Source: Acidobacteriaceae bacterium (GTDB lineage Bacteria > Acidobacteriota > Terriglobia > Terriglobales > Acidobacteriaceae). Taken from it: a stretch of DNA of 64,000 nucleotides. The DNA lies in contig DASZBM010000010.1 in assembly GCA_035944135.1 (NCBI GenBank), positions 186,001 through 250,000 on the forward strand, read 5' to 3'. Under the pieces are notes generated by a model. That model ran no database searches. It saw only the letters and a program-made list of their open reading frames with translations, and was not told the origin of the DNA. Below are positions 27,992 to 37,087 of the stretch, one piece after another (within the stretch, counting starts at the first letter, position 1; every line of letters begins with the position of its first letter). A program made the translations under genes and the position numbers.

Positions 27992-28507
27992 ATGCGCCTC
28001 GTAACTCGACCAATGCGCGCTCTGTTGCTCGGCTTGACCTTGTCGCTCGTCTCGCTGCCGCTCTATGCCGGCCCTCACCGGGTCTCGCATACCATGCGTG
28101 ACCAGATTGAGGCGCTAGAGACGCAGTGGAAGAACGCCATTCTCTCCAATGACATCGAGGCGATGGACCGCCTGCTCTCGGACGATTACCTGGGCATCAC
28201 TGCAAGCGGACAGGTCGTCACCAAGCCGCAGCAGCTCGATCGCATGCGCAGCCACAATCTCGCGCTCAGCTCGCTCAATGTCTCCGACGTCAAAATCAAG
28301 CTGATCAGCCAGCATGCTGCCATCGTGACCTCGCTGGTGCAGGTAGACGGCACCAACGACGGACGCCCGATCCACGGAAGCTTCCGGTACACACGTGTCT
28401 ATCAGCGCCTCAGCGGCACCACTACCTGGAAGATCACCAGTTTTGAGGCGACGCGTGTGCCCAGCCGGCTCGCGCAGGCAGACTCCCACACACCGCAGGA
28501 GCACTAA
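27992..28507 (+). CDS. Exported DUF4440 / NTF2-like protein
   Basis: 171 aa with signal peptide (RPMRALLLGLTLSLVSLPLY, cut after YAG). The mature part has the SnoaL/NTF2 pattern: QIEALETQWKNAILSNDIEA, then LLSDDYLGITASGQ and a final FRYTRVYQRLSGTTTWKITS. These cone-shaped domains bind small ligands or act as enzymes; this one has no assigned role. The 193-bp gap upstream holds no gene I can support. Confidence 0.88.
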   Translation: MRLVTRPMRALLLGLTLSLVSLPLYAGPHRVSHTMRDQIEALETQWKNAILSNDIEAMDRLLSDDYLGITASGQVVTKPQQLDRMRSHNLALSSLNVSDVKIKLISQHAAIVTSLVQVDGTNDGRPIHGSFRYTRVYQRLSGTTTWKITSFEATRVPSRLAQADSHTPQEH

Positions 28508-28554
28508 GCGCACACGCACGCCTCATGTCCATTCATTCCTGTTAGAACTCTTAC

Positions 28555-28592
28555 TTAGAAAAGTGCTGTCTCAGGCAACTTGCGCCTGAGAC
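28555..28592 (-). terminator. Terminator of the orphan minus-strand gene
   Basis: GTCTCAGGC / GCCTGAGAC perfect 9-bp stem (28568-28592) followed on the minus strand by AGCACTTTTCT. It overlaps the last codons of the orphan gene and supports transcription in that direction. Confidence 0.6.
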
Positions 28593-28915
28593 TTGGCCGC
28601 CAGAGATCGCGGCAGTGCCTTGCGTAATCCGGCTGACGTCACGTTCAATCCCATCACTCGCCGCATCAGGGAGCGTGTTCCGCCGGTCAGTTGTGCGTCT
28701 TCAGGTTCGCGAAGCGCCATACGCGTGCTCGCGGTATACAGTGTCCCGGTTTCCTGCGCGCCATCTTGAGGTTGATGAAGACTATCGGCCTTTGCGGAGG
28801 CGGTCCACGCCACCCCGCCATGTACAACCCGCTTCCAGCCAATTGCTTCGCGCGGAACCTCGCGCACAGGGACTTCGTTAGGCGTAGATCCAACGAGCGA
28901 CTTCTCAACTCTCAT
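28571..28915 (-). CDS. Hypothetical protein, 114 aa
   Basis: Not recognised. ATG 28915 has a good ribosome-binding site (GGAGA, 4-base spacer), and a terminator stem overlaps the 3' end, which together suggest a real gene. The product begins MRVEKSLVGSTPNEVPVREV, is hydrophilic, has no signal peptide or membrane segment, and ends with a basic Arg/Ser-rich part (TRSLMRRVMGLNVTSAGLRK). It has no conserved motif I can name. The frame is open upstream to 28951. Confidence 0.5.
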   Translation of the reverse strand: MRVEKSLVGSTPNEVPVREVPREAIGWKRVVHGGVAWTASAKADSLHQPQDGAQETGTLYTASTRMALREPEDAQLTGGTRSLMRRVMGLNVTSAGLRKALPRSLAAKSQAQVA

Positions 28916-29078
28916 TGGCTCTCCTTCGGGGACTTGGACATGCCCCTCCACATCAGATGAGAGTTAGTTACTTAAGGGTTGTTCCTTTTTTTGAGTTCGG
29001 TTCCTGAATTGCCTACCGGTATTCCACACTTCCCCCAAAGTATCTGCACAAGCAATGCACAGTTCAGCGTTCCGGCGG

Positions 29079-29681
29079 TTATGCGATCTTGCCCCCCTCG
29101 CCGGTCCGCTCCTTCGCATCCGCCGCGAGCGCCTGTCGAAGCCGGCGCCAGCTCTCCGCTAGCATCTCCGGTAACACACGCGTTTCTCCGACTACGGTCA
29201 TGAAGTTCGTGTCGCCCACCCACCGCGGAACTGCATGGAGATGCAGGTGATCGGCGATTCCGGCCCCCGCCGCCGCGCCCATGTTCAGCCCCATGTTCAG
29301 CCCATCCGGCCCATACACGGCGCGCAGTGCCCGCTCGGCTCGCCTGGCTTCCACCATCAGCTCCAGCGCGTCCTGCTCCGGCACTTCGCTCAGGCTGGAC
29401 TCATGCCTGTACGGAACCACCATCAGATGCCCGTTGTTGTAGGGGAAAGCGTTCAGCATCATGAAAACCAGTTCTCCGCGCTCCAGGATTCCGCTCGCCT
29501 TCTCCGCGTCATCTCGCGCCATCCCTTGTTCGATCGCATAATCTGTCGCGGCCAGCAGGTTACAAAAGACACACCCGTGATCTCCCGGCCACGCCGCCAG
29601 CGCCTCGGGCACACCGCGGCGCGCGCCCGCAGGCTTCTCTGTCACATAAGCGTAACGCCACGGCGTCCATAGCTGATCCAT
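29079..29681 (-). CDS. HIT domain-containing protein (Ap4A-phosphorylase/hydrolase-like)
   Basis: Cytosolic HIT protein of 200 aa. MDQLWTPWRYAYVTE is the standard start of this bacterial clade, GCVFCNLL holds the zinc Cys pair, AFPYNNGHLMVVPYRHESSL is the substrate loop, and GIADHLHLHAVPRWVGDTNF carries the histidine triad. It probably splits diadenosine polyphosphates. A 12-bp tandem duplication (29278-29301) gives GLNMGLNMG just before the AGAGI loop. Confidence 0.94.
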   Translation of the reverse strand: MDQLWTPWRYAYVTEKPAGARRGVPEALAAWPGDHGCVFCNLLAATDYAIEQGMARDDAEKASGILERGELVFMMLNAFPYNNGHLMVVPYRHESSLSEVPEQDALELMVEARRAERALRAVYGPDGLNMGLNMGAAAGAGIADHLHLHAVPRWVGDTNFMTVVGETRVLPEMLAESWRRLRQALAADAKERTGEGGKIA

Positions 29682-29793
29682 TGCCAGAGTATAGGTGGAC
29701 GAGTAAGGAGACGCGGCCTATGTCAGATGTCTGACCGATCGCTTTCCTCAACATTCCCAAGCACAATCCACCGCTTCTTTCGTCTCACGATAT

Positions 29794-29822
29794 TTGACCC
29801 GACGGGTTTGCGCTGCTACACT
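29794..29822 (+). promoter_or_regulatory. Sigma-70 promoter of rpsA
   Basis: TTGACC (29794-29799), 17-bp spacer, TACACT (29817-29822). It would give a leader of about 190 nt before rpsA. This leader contains an open frame whose TGA directly abuts the rpsA ATG, but it has no recognisable product. The remaining part of the gap (29682-29793) holds the promoter of the divergent HIT gene. Confidence 0.7.
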
Positions 29823-30015
29823 TGATATTGCGCCGCTGCGTGCGGGATCCAGTCGCAGACGGTCGTTTGATCACACTCCCGCCGAAATCCTCGAGCAGTG
29901 TCTTTCTCAGGCCGCAACGCCGGCGATGCCTCGTTGCCCCGCAAAAAGATGCAACTTGAAGCGGACCCGAGTCGTATCGAACGGTATTCCATCTACTGGA
30001 TCCGGAGCAGTTTGA

Positions 30016-31947
30016 ATGGCCGACCACGACCAGAATCCAGTCAAAACCGAGAGCACAGCCCTGAACACCACACTTGAACCCACCACGCCCGAAGAAGTGA
30101 CGACCACCGAGACAACGCCGACCGAAGTCTCCAACACCCAGACCGTTGAGGACACATCTCAGGCGACAAACCATGCCGCCGAGGCAGTTTCGCCGCAGCC
30201 GCCTGCTGCCGCCCCAGTGCGCGACGAACCCGAGTACAGCGATGAAGACTTCGCCAAGGCACTCGAGAGCTTCGACCGCGAGCAGGCTGCAGAGAAGGAC
30301 GCCGCCCAGTCCCTGACCGCCGAAGAGGCGATCGTGACCGGAACCGTCGTCAAGATCACCGACAAGCACGTTGTCGTTGACATCGGTCTGAAGTCCGAAG
30401 GTCTCATTCCTCTCGAGCAGGTCACCGACCACACCGGCGCGCCCAAGTTCAATGTGGGTGACACGGTCGAAGTCGTCGTTGAGCGTGAGGAGCAGGAAGG
30501 TGGCTACCTCGTCAGCTACGAGAAGGCGCTGCGCCACAAGGTGTGGGACAAGCTCGAAGAGGCGGCCAACACGAAGACTCCGGTGAAGGGCATGGTGGTC
30601 TCGCGCGTCAAGGGCGGCCTCACCGTCGACATCGGCATCAAGGCGTTCCTACCTGGCTCGCAGGTTGAGGTTCGCCCGGTTCGCAATCTCGACGGCTACA
30701 TCGGCACCGAGATTGAAGTCCGTGTCATCAAGCTCAACAAAAAGCGCGGCAACGTTGTTGTCTCCCGCAAGGAGATCCTCGAGGAAGAGCAGAACGCCCG
30801 CAAGTCGGTCACGCTCGAGCATCTCGAAGAGGGCGCCGTCTTCACCGGCACCGTCAAGAACCTCACCGATTACGGTGCGTTCGTTGACATGGGCGGTCTC
30901 GACGGCCTGTTGCACATCACTGACATGAGCTGGGGACGCCTCACGCATCCGCGCGACCTCGTCAACGTTGGCGATGAGATTCAGGTCAAGGTCCTCAAGT
31001 TTGACAAAGAGAAGCAGCGCGTCTCACTCGGCTTCAAGCAGCTCACGCCTGATCCGTGGCTCGACGCCACCGAGCGTTACCCCATCGGTGCGCAGGTTCG
31101 CGGCCGCGTTCTCTCGGTCACCGACTACGGCGCGTTCGTCGAGCTCGAGCAGGGCATCGAGGGTCTGGTCCACGTCAGCGAAATGACCTGGTCCAAGCGC
31201 ATGAAGCACCCCTCGAAGATGGTTCACCCCGGCGATGAGGTCGACACCATCATCCTCTCGGTCAACCCGAACGACCGTCGCATCTCGCTCGGCATGAAGC
31301 AGCTCCAGGAGAACCCCTGGGAGCATCTGGAAGACAAGTACCCCACCGGTGCTGTCGTCGAGGGCCGCGTCCGCAACCTTACGGACTTCGGCGCCTTCAT
31401 CGAGATCGAAGACGGCATCGATGGCCTCGTGCACGTCAGCAATCTCTCGTGGACCAAGCGCATCAAGCACCCCAGCGAAGTGCTCAAGAAGGGTGAGAAG
31501 GTCAAGGCTGTCGTGCTCGGTGTCGAGCCCGAGAACCGCCGCCTCTCGCTCGGCGTCAAGCAGCTTCAGCCGGATGTGTGGGACACCTTCTTCGAGCAGC
31601 ATCGCGTCGGCGACATCGTCCACGGCAAGGTTCTGCGCACCGCGCAGTTCGGCGCCTTCGTCGAGATTGCCGAGGGCATCGAAGGCCTCTGCCACGTCTC
31701 CGAGGCAGTCGATGAGCACGGCCATCAGGCGACGCTCAACGTTGGCGACGAGCACGACTTCAAGATCGTCAAGATGAGCCATGACGAGAAGAAGGTCGGC
31801 CTCAGCCTCAAGGCGATCGGCGAGGAAGCCTCACGCGCCGAAGTCGAGACCTACAAGGAGACCAAGTCGAAGAACCAATCCAGTTCCTCGTCCTCCTCAT
31901 CCACCACGCTCGGCGACCTCATCAACTGGAAGCGCGAGAACCAGTAA
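30016..31947 (+). CDS. rpsA: 30S ribosomal protein S1
   Basis: mRNA-binding ribosomal protein of 643 aa with six S1 (OB-fold) repeats at about residues 105-170, 188-256, 273-343, 358-430, 445-517 and 532-602. Repeats 3-6 carry the typical GAFVDMGGLDGLLHITDMSW-type core (for example YGAFVELEQGIEGLVHVSEM). The N-terminal 75 residues are a Thr/Glu-rich low-complexity extension, and the C-terminus is a Ser run followed by TLGDLINWKREN. ATG 30016 has GGAG upstream. S1 is often autoregulated through its leader, and a 190-nt leader is present here. Confidence 0.97.
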   Translation: MADHDQNPVKTESTALNTTLEPTTPEEVTTTETTPTEVSNTQTVEDTSQATNHAAEAVSPQPPAAAPVRDEPEYSDEDFAKALESFDREQAAEKDAAQSLTAEEAIVTGTVVKITDKHVVVDIGLKSEGLIPLEQVTDHTGAPKFNVGDTVEVVVEREEQEGGYLVSYEKALRHKVWDKLEEAANTKTPVKGMVVSRVKGGLTVDIGIKAFLPGSQVEVRPVRNLDGYIGTEIEVRVIKLNKKRGNVVVSRKEILEEEQNARKSVTLEHLEEGAVFTGTVKNLTDYGAFVDMGGLDGLLHITDMSWGRLTHPRDLVNVGDEIQVKVLKFDKEKQRVSLGFKQLTPDPWLDATERYPIGAQVRGRVLSVTDYGAFVELEQGIEGLVHVSEMTWSKRMKHPSKMVHPGDEVDTIILSVNPNDRRISLGMKQLQENPWEHLEDKYPTGAVVEGRVRNLTDFGAFIEIEDGIDGLVHVSNLSWTKRIKHPSEVLKKGEKVKAVVLGVEPENRRLSLGVKQLQPDVWDTFFEQHRVGDIVHGKVLRTAQFGAFVEIAEGIEGLCHVSEAVDEHGHQATLNVGDEHDFKIVKMSHDEKKVGLSLKAIGEEASRAEVETYKETKSKNQSSSSSSSSTTLGDLINWKRENQ

Positions 31948-31981
31948 AGAAAGACCACATAAGAGTCTTACCCGATCACAG

Positions 31982-32005
31982 AAGGCCGCCCACCCGGGCG
32001 GCCTT
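31982..32005 (+). terminator. Terminator-like hairpin after rpsA
   Basis: AAGGCCGCC-CACCC-GGGCGGCCTT stem about 34 bp after the rpsA stop. It is followed by TCGTCATTG rather than a strong T-run, so termination may be partial. Confidence 0.6.
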
Positions 32006-32100
32006 CGTCATTGCACCTTCGTCATTGCTTTGTCTTTGCTTTTCTGTCATTCCCGAAGGGAATCTGCTTTTGCTTTTGCCTTTCTTTCTGTCATGGCGAG
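32006..32100 (+). repeat. Second copy of the TTTCTGTCAT-hairpin repeat element
   Basis: A CTTCGTCATTG direct repeat, a TTTGCTTT-type tract, TTTTCTGTC, hairpin ATTCCC-GAA-GGGAAT (32049-32063), CTGC, TTTTGC hexads, and TTTCTTTCTGTCATGG. It is the same architecture as the copy near 1945, but the stem differs at a base pair: TTCCC/GGGAA in place of TCCCC/GGGGA. The element lies between rpsA and the convergent MFS gene. Confidence 0.75.
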
Positions 32101-32101
32101 G

Positions 32102-33307
32102 TCACACCATCACCGCTTTCGGCCGGCTCCGCGCCAGCCACAGCAGCATGCAGCCAAGCAGAACACTCGCGAGGATCCCTGTTGTCGCGTCCGCCGCCAG
32201 GCTGCCGCTAATGCCTCCGCGCGCAAATCCGAACGCGTCCACATACAGCATGTATGAGATTGGCAGACTGAACGCCGAAGAAACGAAACAGAAGGTCGTG
32301 GAGGCCAGCGGATTGTTGCGGCCGATCGTCTCAAACGTGATCGCGATGCTGATCGTAATCGCCAGCGATTGGAAGAGGTTCTCCGCAATCAAAGTGATCG
32401 CGAAAGATGCCGGACCACGTGGCAGCAAAATCAGTCCCAGTGTGCACAACGCACCTGCGATCCCCACCGCAAGATAAAGCAATCTCAGCGGCATAAAGCG
32501 GCTGATCGCCGGAAACACCAAGCAGCCCACGACTCCGCCCGCAGCCACTCCCACGCCTCCCACCACGCCCACAAATCCCGGCGAAGCATGAAAGTCATTG
32601 CCGCGGCTGCCGAGGAAGTTCGTCAGCGAGAACGTCGCCGCTGGAGCCATGAACATCACGATGGAAATGATCACCTCGCGCCGCTTGACCAGCGACACAA
32701 GATCGCCGAAGAACTTCGAGAACGATTCGCTGGCTAGCCTTCGGTCCGGCCCCGGCGCCTGCATCAAGGGAAAAGGGATCGTCGGAATCAGCACCGAGAT
32801 CGCGAGCACCACTGCGACCGCAATCGGCGAGAGATGACGCACAAGTTGGTTGCAGCCGATCGCCATCACACCAAACCCACCCACATTGCCGATCGTCATC
32901 CACACGCTGATGGACTTCTCCTCCTCGCCTGAAGTGATTGACGACAGCCACCCGCCCACCGCGCTTTGATACAAATACGCCGCGAAGAAGCCCACCGTCA
33001 GCACGCTCTCCAGCAATACGAGATGATCGAGATTGATAAACGCCACCACCAGCGTGAGTGACGCCATGATCGCGAGCATCACCGCGTACCATCGCCGGCT
33101 GAATCGGACATCAAGAATCGGGCTGAAGAGAAACGACCAGAAGCCCGGTGAAAACGCGACCGCCGTCAGCCCCGCAATCGCCGTCTCAGGCACGTGTCGT
33201 TCGCCGAGCAGCTGCGGCACCGCGAACGCAACCACTCCGCCATACAGACCGTACGACAGATTCGTGAGACCCATGAGCCAGACAGGAACCCGATGACGGC
33301 TTCGCAT
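32102..33307 (-). CDS. MFS transporter (AmpG/PAT-like)
   Basis: Inner-membrane transporter of 401 aa with about 12 membrane helices. ATG 33307 (MRSRHRVPVWLMGLTNLSYG) has GGAG ten bases upstream. LLGERHVPETAIAGLTAVAF and FLFSPILDVRFSRRWYAVML is the first MFS loop with the D-R/K pattern. The helix pattern and the GLTNLSYGLYGG start are reminiscent of muropeptide permease AmpG and acetyl-CoA transporters, but the substrate cannot be set from sequence. The gene stands alone between rpsA and a membrane protein gene. Confidence 0.9.
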   Translation of the reverse strand: MRSRHRVPVWLMGLTNLSYGLYGGVVAFAVPQLLGERHVPETAIAGLTAVAFSPGFWSFLFSPILDVRFSRRWYAVMLAIMASLTLVVAFINLDHLVLLESVLTVGFFAAYLYQSAVGGWLSSITSGEEEKSISVWMTIGNVGGFGVMAIGCNQLVRHLSPIAVAVVLAISVLIPTIPFPLMQAPGPDRRLASESFSKFFGDLVSLVKRREVIISIVMFMAPAATFSLTNFLGSRGNDFHASPGFVGVVGGVGVAAGGVVGCLVFPAISRFMPLRLLYLAVGIAGALCTLGLILLPRGPASFAITLIAENLFQSLAITISIAITFETIGRNNPLASTTFCFVSSAFSLPISYMLYVDAFGFARGGISGSLAADATTGILASVLLGCMLLWLARSRPKAVMV

Positions 33308-33437
33308 GCTTGCAGGACTCCGGCGAATAAGTCCCAACAGCCTACCATCGGTTAGCGTGGCTGCAATTCCGTACGAGGTCCTCTCGCGCTAGCGCCGGCG
33401 TTCTATCCCGCATTTAACTGCCGAATCTTTAGGCCGA

Positions 33438-34259
33438 TCAGACCTCACCCGGAACAAGCGCAACGTGTTCCGGTGGCACCTCCGGTTCTTCATCCTTGGC
33501 AAGCAGACTCAACGCAACATACAGTGGCGCATACGGCAACGCGGCAATCAGTGACGCTATCGCCCGGATCGCCAGAACCTCCGAATGAGTCCCATACGAG
33601 ATCCCAAGGACGATGTGCTCAAGGATGATCAGGCTCGTGGAAGCAGTAACACCTGCAAACGCCCAAGTTCTTCCTGTTTGAACCAAATGACCGCCGGCTT
33701 GGCCGCTGCGGACCTCTGCGACGGCGTGAAGGGCCACCGGAACCATCAAGTATGCAAGTCCGCACATTATGAGCAGGCCAAGCAGATCAGAAAAAAGCCA
33801 GTGAGCCACGATAGGGTGCCATCTCGGATAAGTAACAGCAAGAGTGATAGGCAGAAAGCTCGCAAGGATGAGAGGTATCGCGAACAGGAACGCGCGCAGG
33901 CCAAGAAGCAGGGAGGCGCCGATCAAGTTGCGCCCATCGCTCCGCGGTCGACCCATTTGTTGCATCACCATCCGCGAGGTAACCAGAAACGCGGCGGCAT
34001 ACAGCGCGATGCAAGCAAACCGAGTCACCTGCGCCCACCCTCCTGTTAAGGCATACGCCAAGCCGTTGGCGGTAGGGTCGACGGTAGCAAAGCCGAGAAC
34101 TGAATGGCCGCGAAACGCAAAACGCAAAAGGTAGAACATGACGAAGGATTTGCTCGCCTTTAAAGCGGACGATCCTAAGTCAGCGACGATGACCGGAAGC
34201 CACAACAACGGATACTCACGGACCAGTGTTACCGTGCGCCGCCACAACTGTTCCCACAT
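33438..34259 (-). CDS. Hypothetical multi-pass membrane protein
   Basis: 273 aa, unrecognised. MWEQLWRRTVTLVREYPLLW leads into about six hydrophobic segments (near residues 18-35, 66-95, 112-140, 148-178, 200-220 and 225-255), ending in an acidic tail (KDEEPEVPPEHVALVPGEV). The pattern resembles membrane proteins of the YIP/DUF975 type, without a firm match. Function unknown. Confidence 0.75.
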   Translation of the reverse strand: MWEQLWRRTVTLVREYPLLWLPVIVADLGSSALKASKSFVMFYLLRFAFRGHSVLGFATVDPTANGLAYALTGGWAQVTRFACIALYAAAFLVTSRMVMQQMGRPRSDGRNLIGASLLLGLRAFLFAIPLILASFLPITLAVTYPRWHPIVAHWLFSDLLGLLIMCGLAYLMVPVALHAVAEVRSGQAGGHLVQTGRTWAFAGVTASTSLIILEHIVLGISYGTHSEVLAIRAIASLIAALPYAPLYVALSLLAKDEEPEVPPEHVALVPGEV

Positions 34260-34307
34260 AGGCCAACAGCATATCTGCTCATTGATTCAGGCGTGAGACA
34301 AACTGCG

Positions 34308-35561
34308 CTACTTGAACCACTCCAGCGGAATCGCATCGCCCATCGCCTTGTATCCCACCGGCCCTGGATGCAGCCCATCCCCTGAATCAAACGCCGGATT
34401 CAGCTGCATTGGATTCGCTGGATCGCGCGTCAGTTTATCCAGATCCACCACGCCATCAAAGTGCCCCGGCGCTAGAATCCATGCATTCACCGCCTCTCGC
34501 GCTGCATCATCCATTGCATTCGGATGGTAATAGCCGGATTTCCCATCCGGCATAATCGTCGCGCCGTAAGCCAGAATCCCGTGTGCATGCGCCCGCGCCA
34601 CAATCTGCGCGAACGCGCCCTCCATGCGCTTCACCAGCTCATCGTGATCTCCCTGCGTCGCAGCTGGCCTGCGCGCCACCGCACCGAGATCATTGATCCC
34701 TTCCAGCACAATCACGTACTTGACTCCGCTCACCGCCAGCACGTCGCGATCAAACCGCTCGAGCACCGGCTCGCCCAGCGCGTGCGTCAGCAGCGCATTC
34801 CCTCCAATCCCCTCATTCACTACCGCAACATCGCGCAGCTTCTTATCTGCCTGCAGCCGTTTCGCGAGCTCGTCCGTCCAGCGATCGTTCCCATCCGTTG
34901 TCGCTCCGTGTCCATCCGTAATCGAATCCCCCAGCGCTATCACCGTGCGCGCCGCTTCATCGGCGATCACATCCACCTCAGCCAGCCCCAGCCATCGCAC
35001 CGTCTTTTCTGCGTCCACCAACTCCGGATCGCCCGAGTGCACCCCATGCAGCAGGTATGAAGTCGCTCGTGACCCTGGATGACTCGTCTGCACGCTCGGC
35101 GGCTCCGCGTAGTGGAAGCTGATCGAGAGATCGCTCAGCGGATCCACCTGCATCTGCACCGGGTCCGACACCCACACCGACCCTGTCGGAATCACCACGC
35201 TGTCACGTCCATCAAACGTCACCGGATGATCCGTTGTCGCATCAATCGCACTCGACGCCGGCGACTTCGCCTGCGCGACATGCACTGCATCCACGCGCAG
35301 CGGCCGCGTTCCAAACGCATTCGACAGCTGCACCCGCACAGTCGTCCCACCCACCGACACGCGCACAATCTGCCGCACTGTAGTGTCCGTCAACTGCGCA
35401 TCCGTCAACTGCGCCTGACTCGGCTCCGGTCCCACCTGCGACGTCCCCCACGTTGCAATCCAGTGTGGCTCGATCTTCTTCGCCGCTTTGTCTGACGCCT
35501 GCGCAGACATCGCGCACAACGCGAAACCTATCGTCAACGCTGCTGAAAAACGCAATCCCAT
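34308..35561 (-). CDS. Exported SGNH/GDSL hydrolase
   Basis: Secreted esterase-like enzyme of 417 aa. Signal peptide MGLRFSAALTIGFALCAMSA, cut after QA. Block I with the nucleophile Ser is IALGDSITDGHGATTDGND, block III is VIVLEGINDLGAV (G-x-N-D), and block V with the catalytic Asp/His is DGLHPGPVGYKAMGDA. The first 180 residues (TWGTSQVGPEPSQAQL and on) form an N-terminal beta-rich domain found in this subgroup. Likely substrates are acyl or acetyl esters of polysaccharides. The start is 21 bp from that of the divergent serine hydrolase. Confidence 0.93.
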   Translation of the reverse strand: MGLRFSAALTIGFALCAMSAQASDKAAKKIEPHWIATWGTSQVGPEPSQAQLTDAQLTDTTVRQIVRVSVGGTTVRVQLSNAFGTRPLRVDAVHVAQAKSPASSAIDATTDHPVTFDGRDSVVIPTGSVWVSDPVQMQVDPLSDLSISFHYAEPPSVQTSHPGSRATSYLLHGVHSGDPELVDAEKTVRWLGLAEVDVIADEAARTVIALGDSITDGHGATTDGNDRWTDELAKRLQADKKLRDVAVVNEGIGGNALLTHALGEPVLERFDRDVLAVSGVKYVIVLEGINDLGAVARRPAATQGDHDELVKRMEGAFAQIVARAHAHGILAYGATIMPDGKSGYYHPNAMDDAAREAVNAWILAPGHFDGVVDLDKLTRDPANPMQLNPAFDSGDGLHPGPVGYKAMGDAIPLEWFK

Positions 35562-35582
35562 GCGTGAATGCTATCCTCCGGC

Positions 35583-36977
35583 ATGCGCATTTTTCCTGCG
35601 TTCGCTTTATTTCTTTCTGCATCTCTAACGTGCTCCGCGCAGCTCTCGCCGCAGACACAGCAGCAAATCGCTGACATCGCCAACAAGGCGCTGCACGACA
35701 CCGGCGTCCCTTCCGCATCCATCGCCATCGTTGAAAATGATCGCGTCGTTTACGCTCAAGCCTTCGGTCTCGCCAATGTCTCGCCCGCCAAACCCGCGAC
35801 GCCGGACATGGCCTACGCCATCGGCAGCATTTCCAAGCAGTTCACCGCGAATGCGATCCTTCTTCTGCAACAACGCGGCAAGCTCTCCATCGACGATCCT
35901 GTCGCCAAATACTTCCCCAACTTCACGCGCGCCAACGAAGTCACCCTCCGCAACCTCATGACCATGACCTCCGGCTACGAGGACTTCGCGCCGCAGGACT
36001 ACATCATCCCCGCGTGGCGCCAGAACACCGACCCGGTGGAGAACGCCACGCGCTGGGCCACCAAGCCGCTCGACTTCACACCTGGCACCGACTGGCAGTA
36101 CTCCAACACCAACTACGTCATCCTCGGCCTCATCGTGCAGAAGGTTACCGGCGAACCGCTCATGCAGTTCATCCGCGAAAACGTCCTCGACCCGCTGCAT
36201 CTTCAAGGCGTCTTCAACACTTACACCGACCGCGCAAAACTCGAGGTCACCGGCTACGTCTCGTATGCGCTCGCGCCTGTTCGCGTGCAGCCGCTCGAAG
36301 GCAACGGCTGGTACTTCGGCGACGGCGACCTTGCCATGCCCGCGTCCACGCTCGCCGCCTGGGACATCGGCATCATGGAACAGAAGCTCCTCTCGCCCGC
36401 CAGCTACAAGCAATTCGAAACACCCTTCATCCTCGCCAACGGCGACAACACCCACTACGGCCTCGGCACTTACATCAACTACCTCAACGGTCACCGCGAA
36501 CTGGAGCACTCCGGTGAGGTCGGCGGTTACGTCTCCGAGAACATGGTCTTCCCGGAAGACGGTGTCGCTGTGGTTGTCCTCACCAATGAGGTCGCTTCCT
36601 CTGCCGCTCGTCGCATCGCCGTCGGCATCGCGCGTCAGATTCTTCCCGGCATCACGCCTGCACCGCCGTCGCCTGACACTCTCGAGCCCACGCTCAAAAC
36701 TATCCTCGCCGGCCTTCAGCAGGGCAATATCGATCGCTCCCTCTTCACCTCTGACGCCAATGATTACTTCAACGCGACCGCGCTCGCCGACTTCAAGTCC
36801 ACTCTCGCCCCGCTCGGCACCATCACCGACGTCACGCGCACCTACACGCACCAGCGCGGCGGCATGACCGGCAGCGTCTACCACGTCACCTACTCCAGCG
36901 GCACCACCATCTCGGTCAGCACCTACGTGCAGCCCGACGGCAAGATCGAACAGTTCCTCATCACTGCCAAATCGTGA
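35583..36977 (+). CDS. Exported serine hydrolase (class C beta-lactamase family)
   Basis: 464 aa, or 469 from the in-frame ATG 35568. Signal peptide MRIFPAFALFLSASLTCSA. The SxxK motif is in AIGSISKQFTANA, YxN in QYSNTNYVILG, and the third motif corresponds to the HSGEVGGYVS region. A C-terminal domain of about 110 residues (from LEPTLKTILAGLQQGNIDRS) is NTF2-like in pattern. Such exported enzymes are usually D-aminopeptidases, esterases or DD-peptidases rather than true beta-lactamases. It is divergent from the GDSL hydrolase with a very short gap; a shared control region is likely. The BlaI/M56 operon follows on the same strand. Confidence 0.93.
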   Translation: MRIFPAFALFLSASLTCSAQLSPQTQQQIADIANKALHDTGVPSASIAIVENDRVVYAQAFGLANVSPAKPATPDMAYAIGSISKQFTANAILLLQQRGKLSIDDPVAKYFPNFTRANEVTLRNLMTMTSGYEDFAPQDYIIPAWRQNTDPVENATRWATKPLDFTPGTDWQYSNTNYVILGLIVQKVTGEPLMQFIRENVLDPLHLQGVFNTYTDRAKLEVTGYVSYALAPVRVQPLEGNGWYFGDGDLAMPASTLAAWDIGIMEQKLLSPASYKQFETPFILANGDNTHYGLGTYINYLNGHRELEHSGEVGGYVSENMVFPEDGVAVVVLTNEVASSAARRIAVGIARQILPGITPAPPSPDTLEPTLKTILAGLQQGNIDRSLFTSDANDYFNATALADFKSTLAPLGTITDVTRTYTHQRGGMTGSVYHVTYSSGTTISVSTYVQPDGKIEQFLITAKS

Positions 36978-37033
36978 CATAGAGATAGCGGTAACGACTC
37001 GCGGCCAACAAACTTCCTCTCCTAAATTTTTAG

Positions 37034-37062
37034 TTGACACATCCTCCTTCTGCGCCTAATCT
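37034..37062 (+). promoter_or_regulatory. Sigma-70 promoter of the blaI-M56 operon
   Basis: TTGACA (37034-37039), 17-bp spacer, TAATCT (37057-37062): a near-consensus promoter. The -10 overlaps the palindromic operator. Confidence 0.85.
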
Positions 37063-37079
37063 CCTAATCCATTAGGAGA
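37060..37079. promoter_or_regulatory. Palindromic operator TCTCCTAAT-CC-ATTAGGAGA
   Basis: Perfect 9-bp arms with a 2-bp spacer, overlapping the -10 box and containing the AGGAG ribosome-binding site of blaI. This is the expected place for autorepression by BlaI. The sequence differs from the classical staphylococcal TACA-n-TGTA operator. Confidence 0.75.
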
Positions 37080-37087
37080 CTGCACGG

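Noticed and set aside
29785-30537. 250-codon minus-strand frame upstream of and into rpsA
   Set aside because: It covers the rpsA promoter and N-terminal region in antisense and has a low-complexity Gly/Val/Cys composition without motifs.
35583-36977. Antibiotic-resistance beta-lactamase controlled by BlaI
   Set aside because: SxxK and YxN alone fit many exported serine hydrolases, and the operator was found only before blaI itself. Resistance cannot be claimed.
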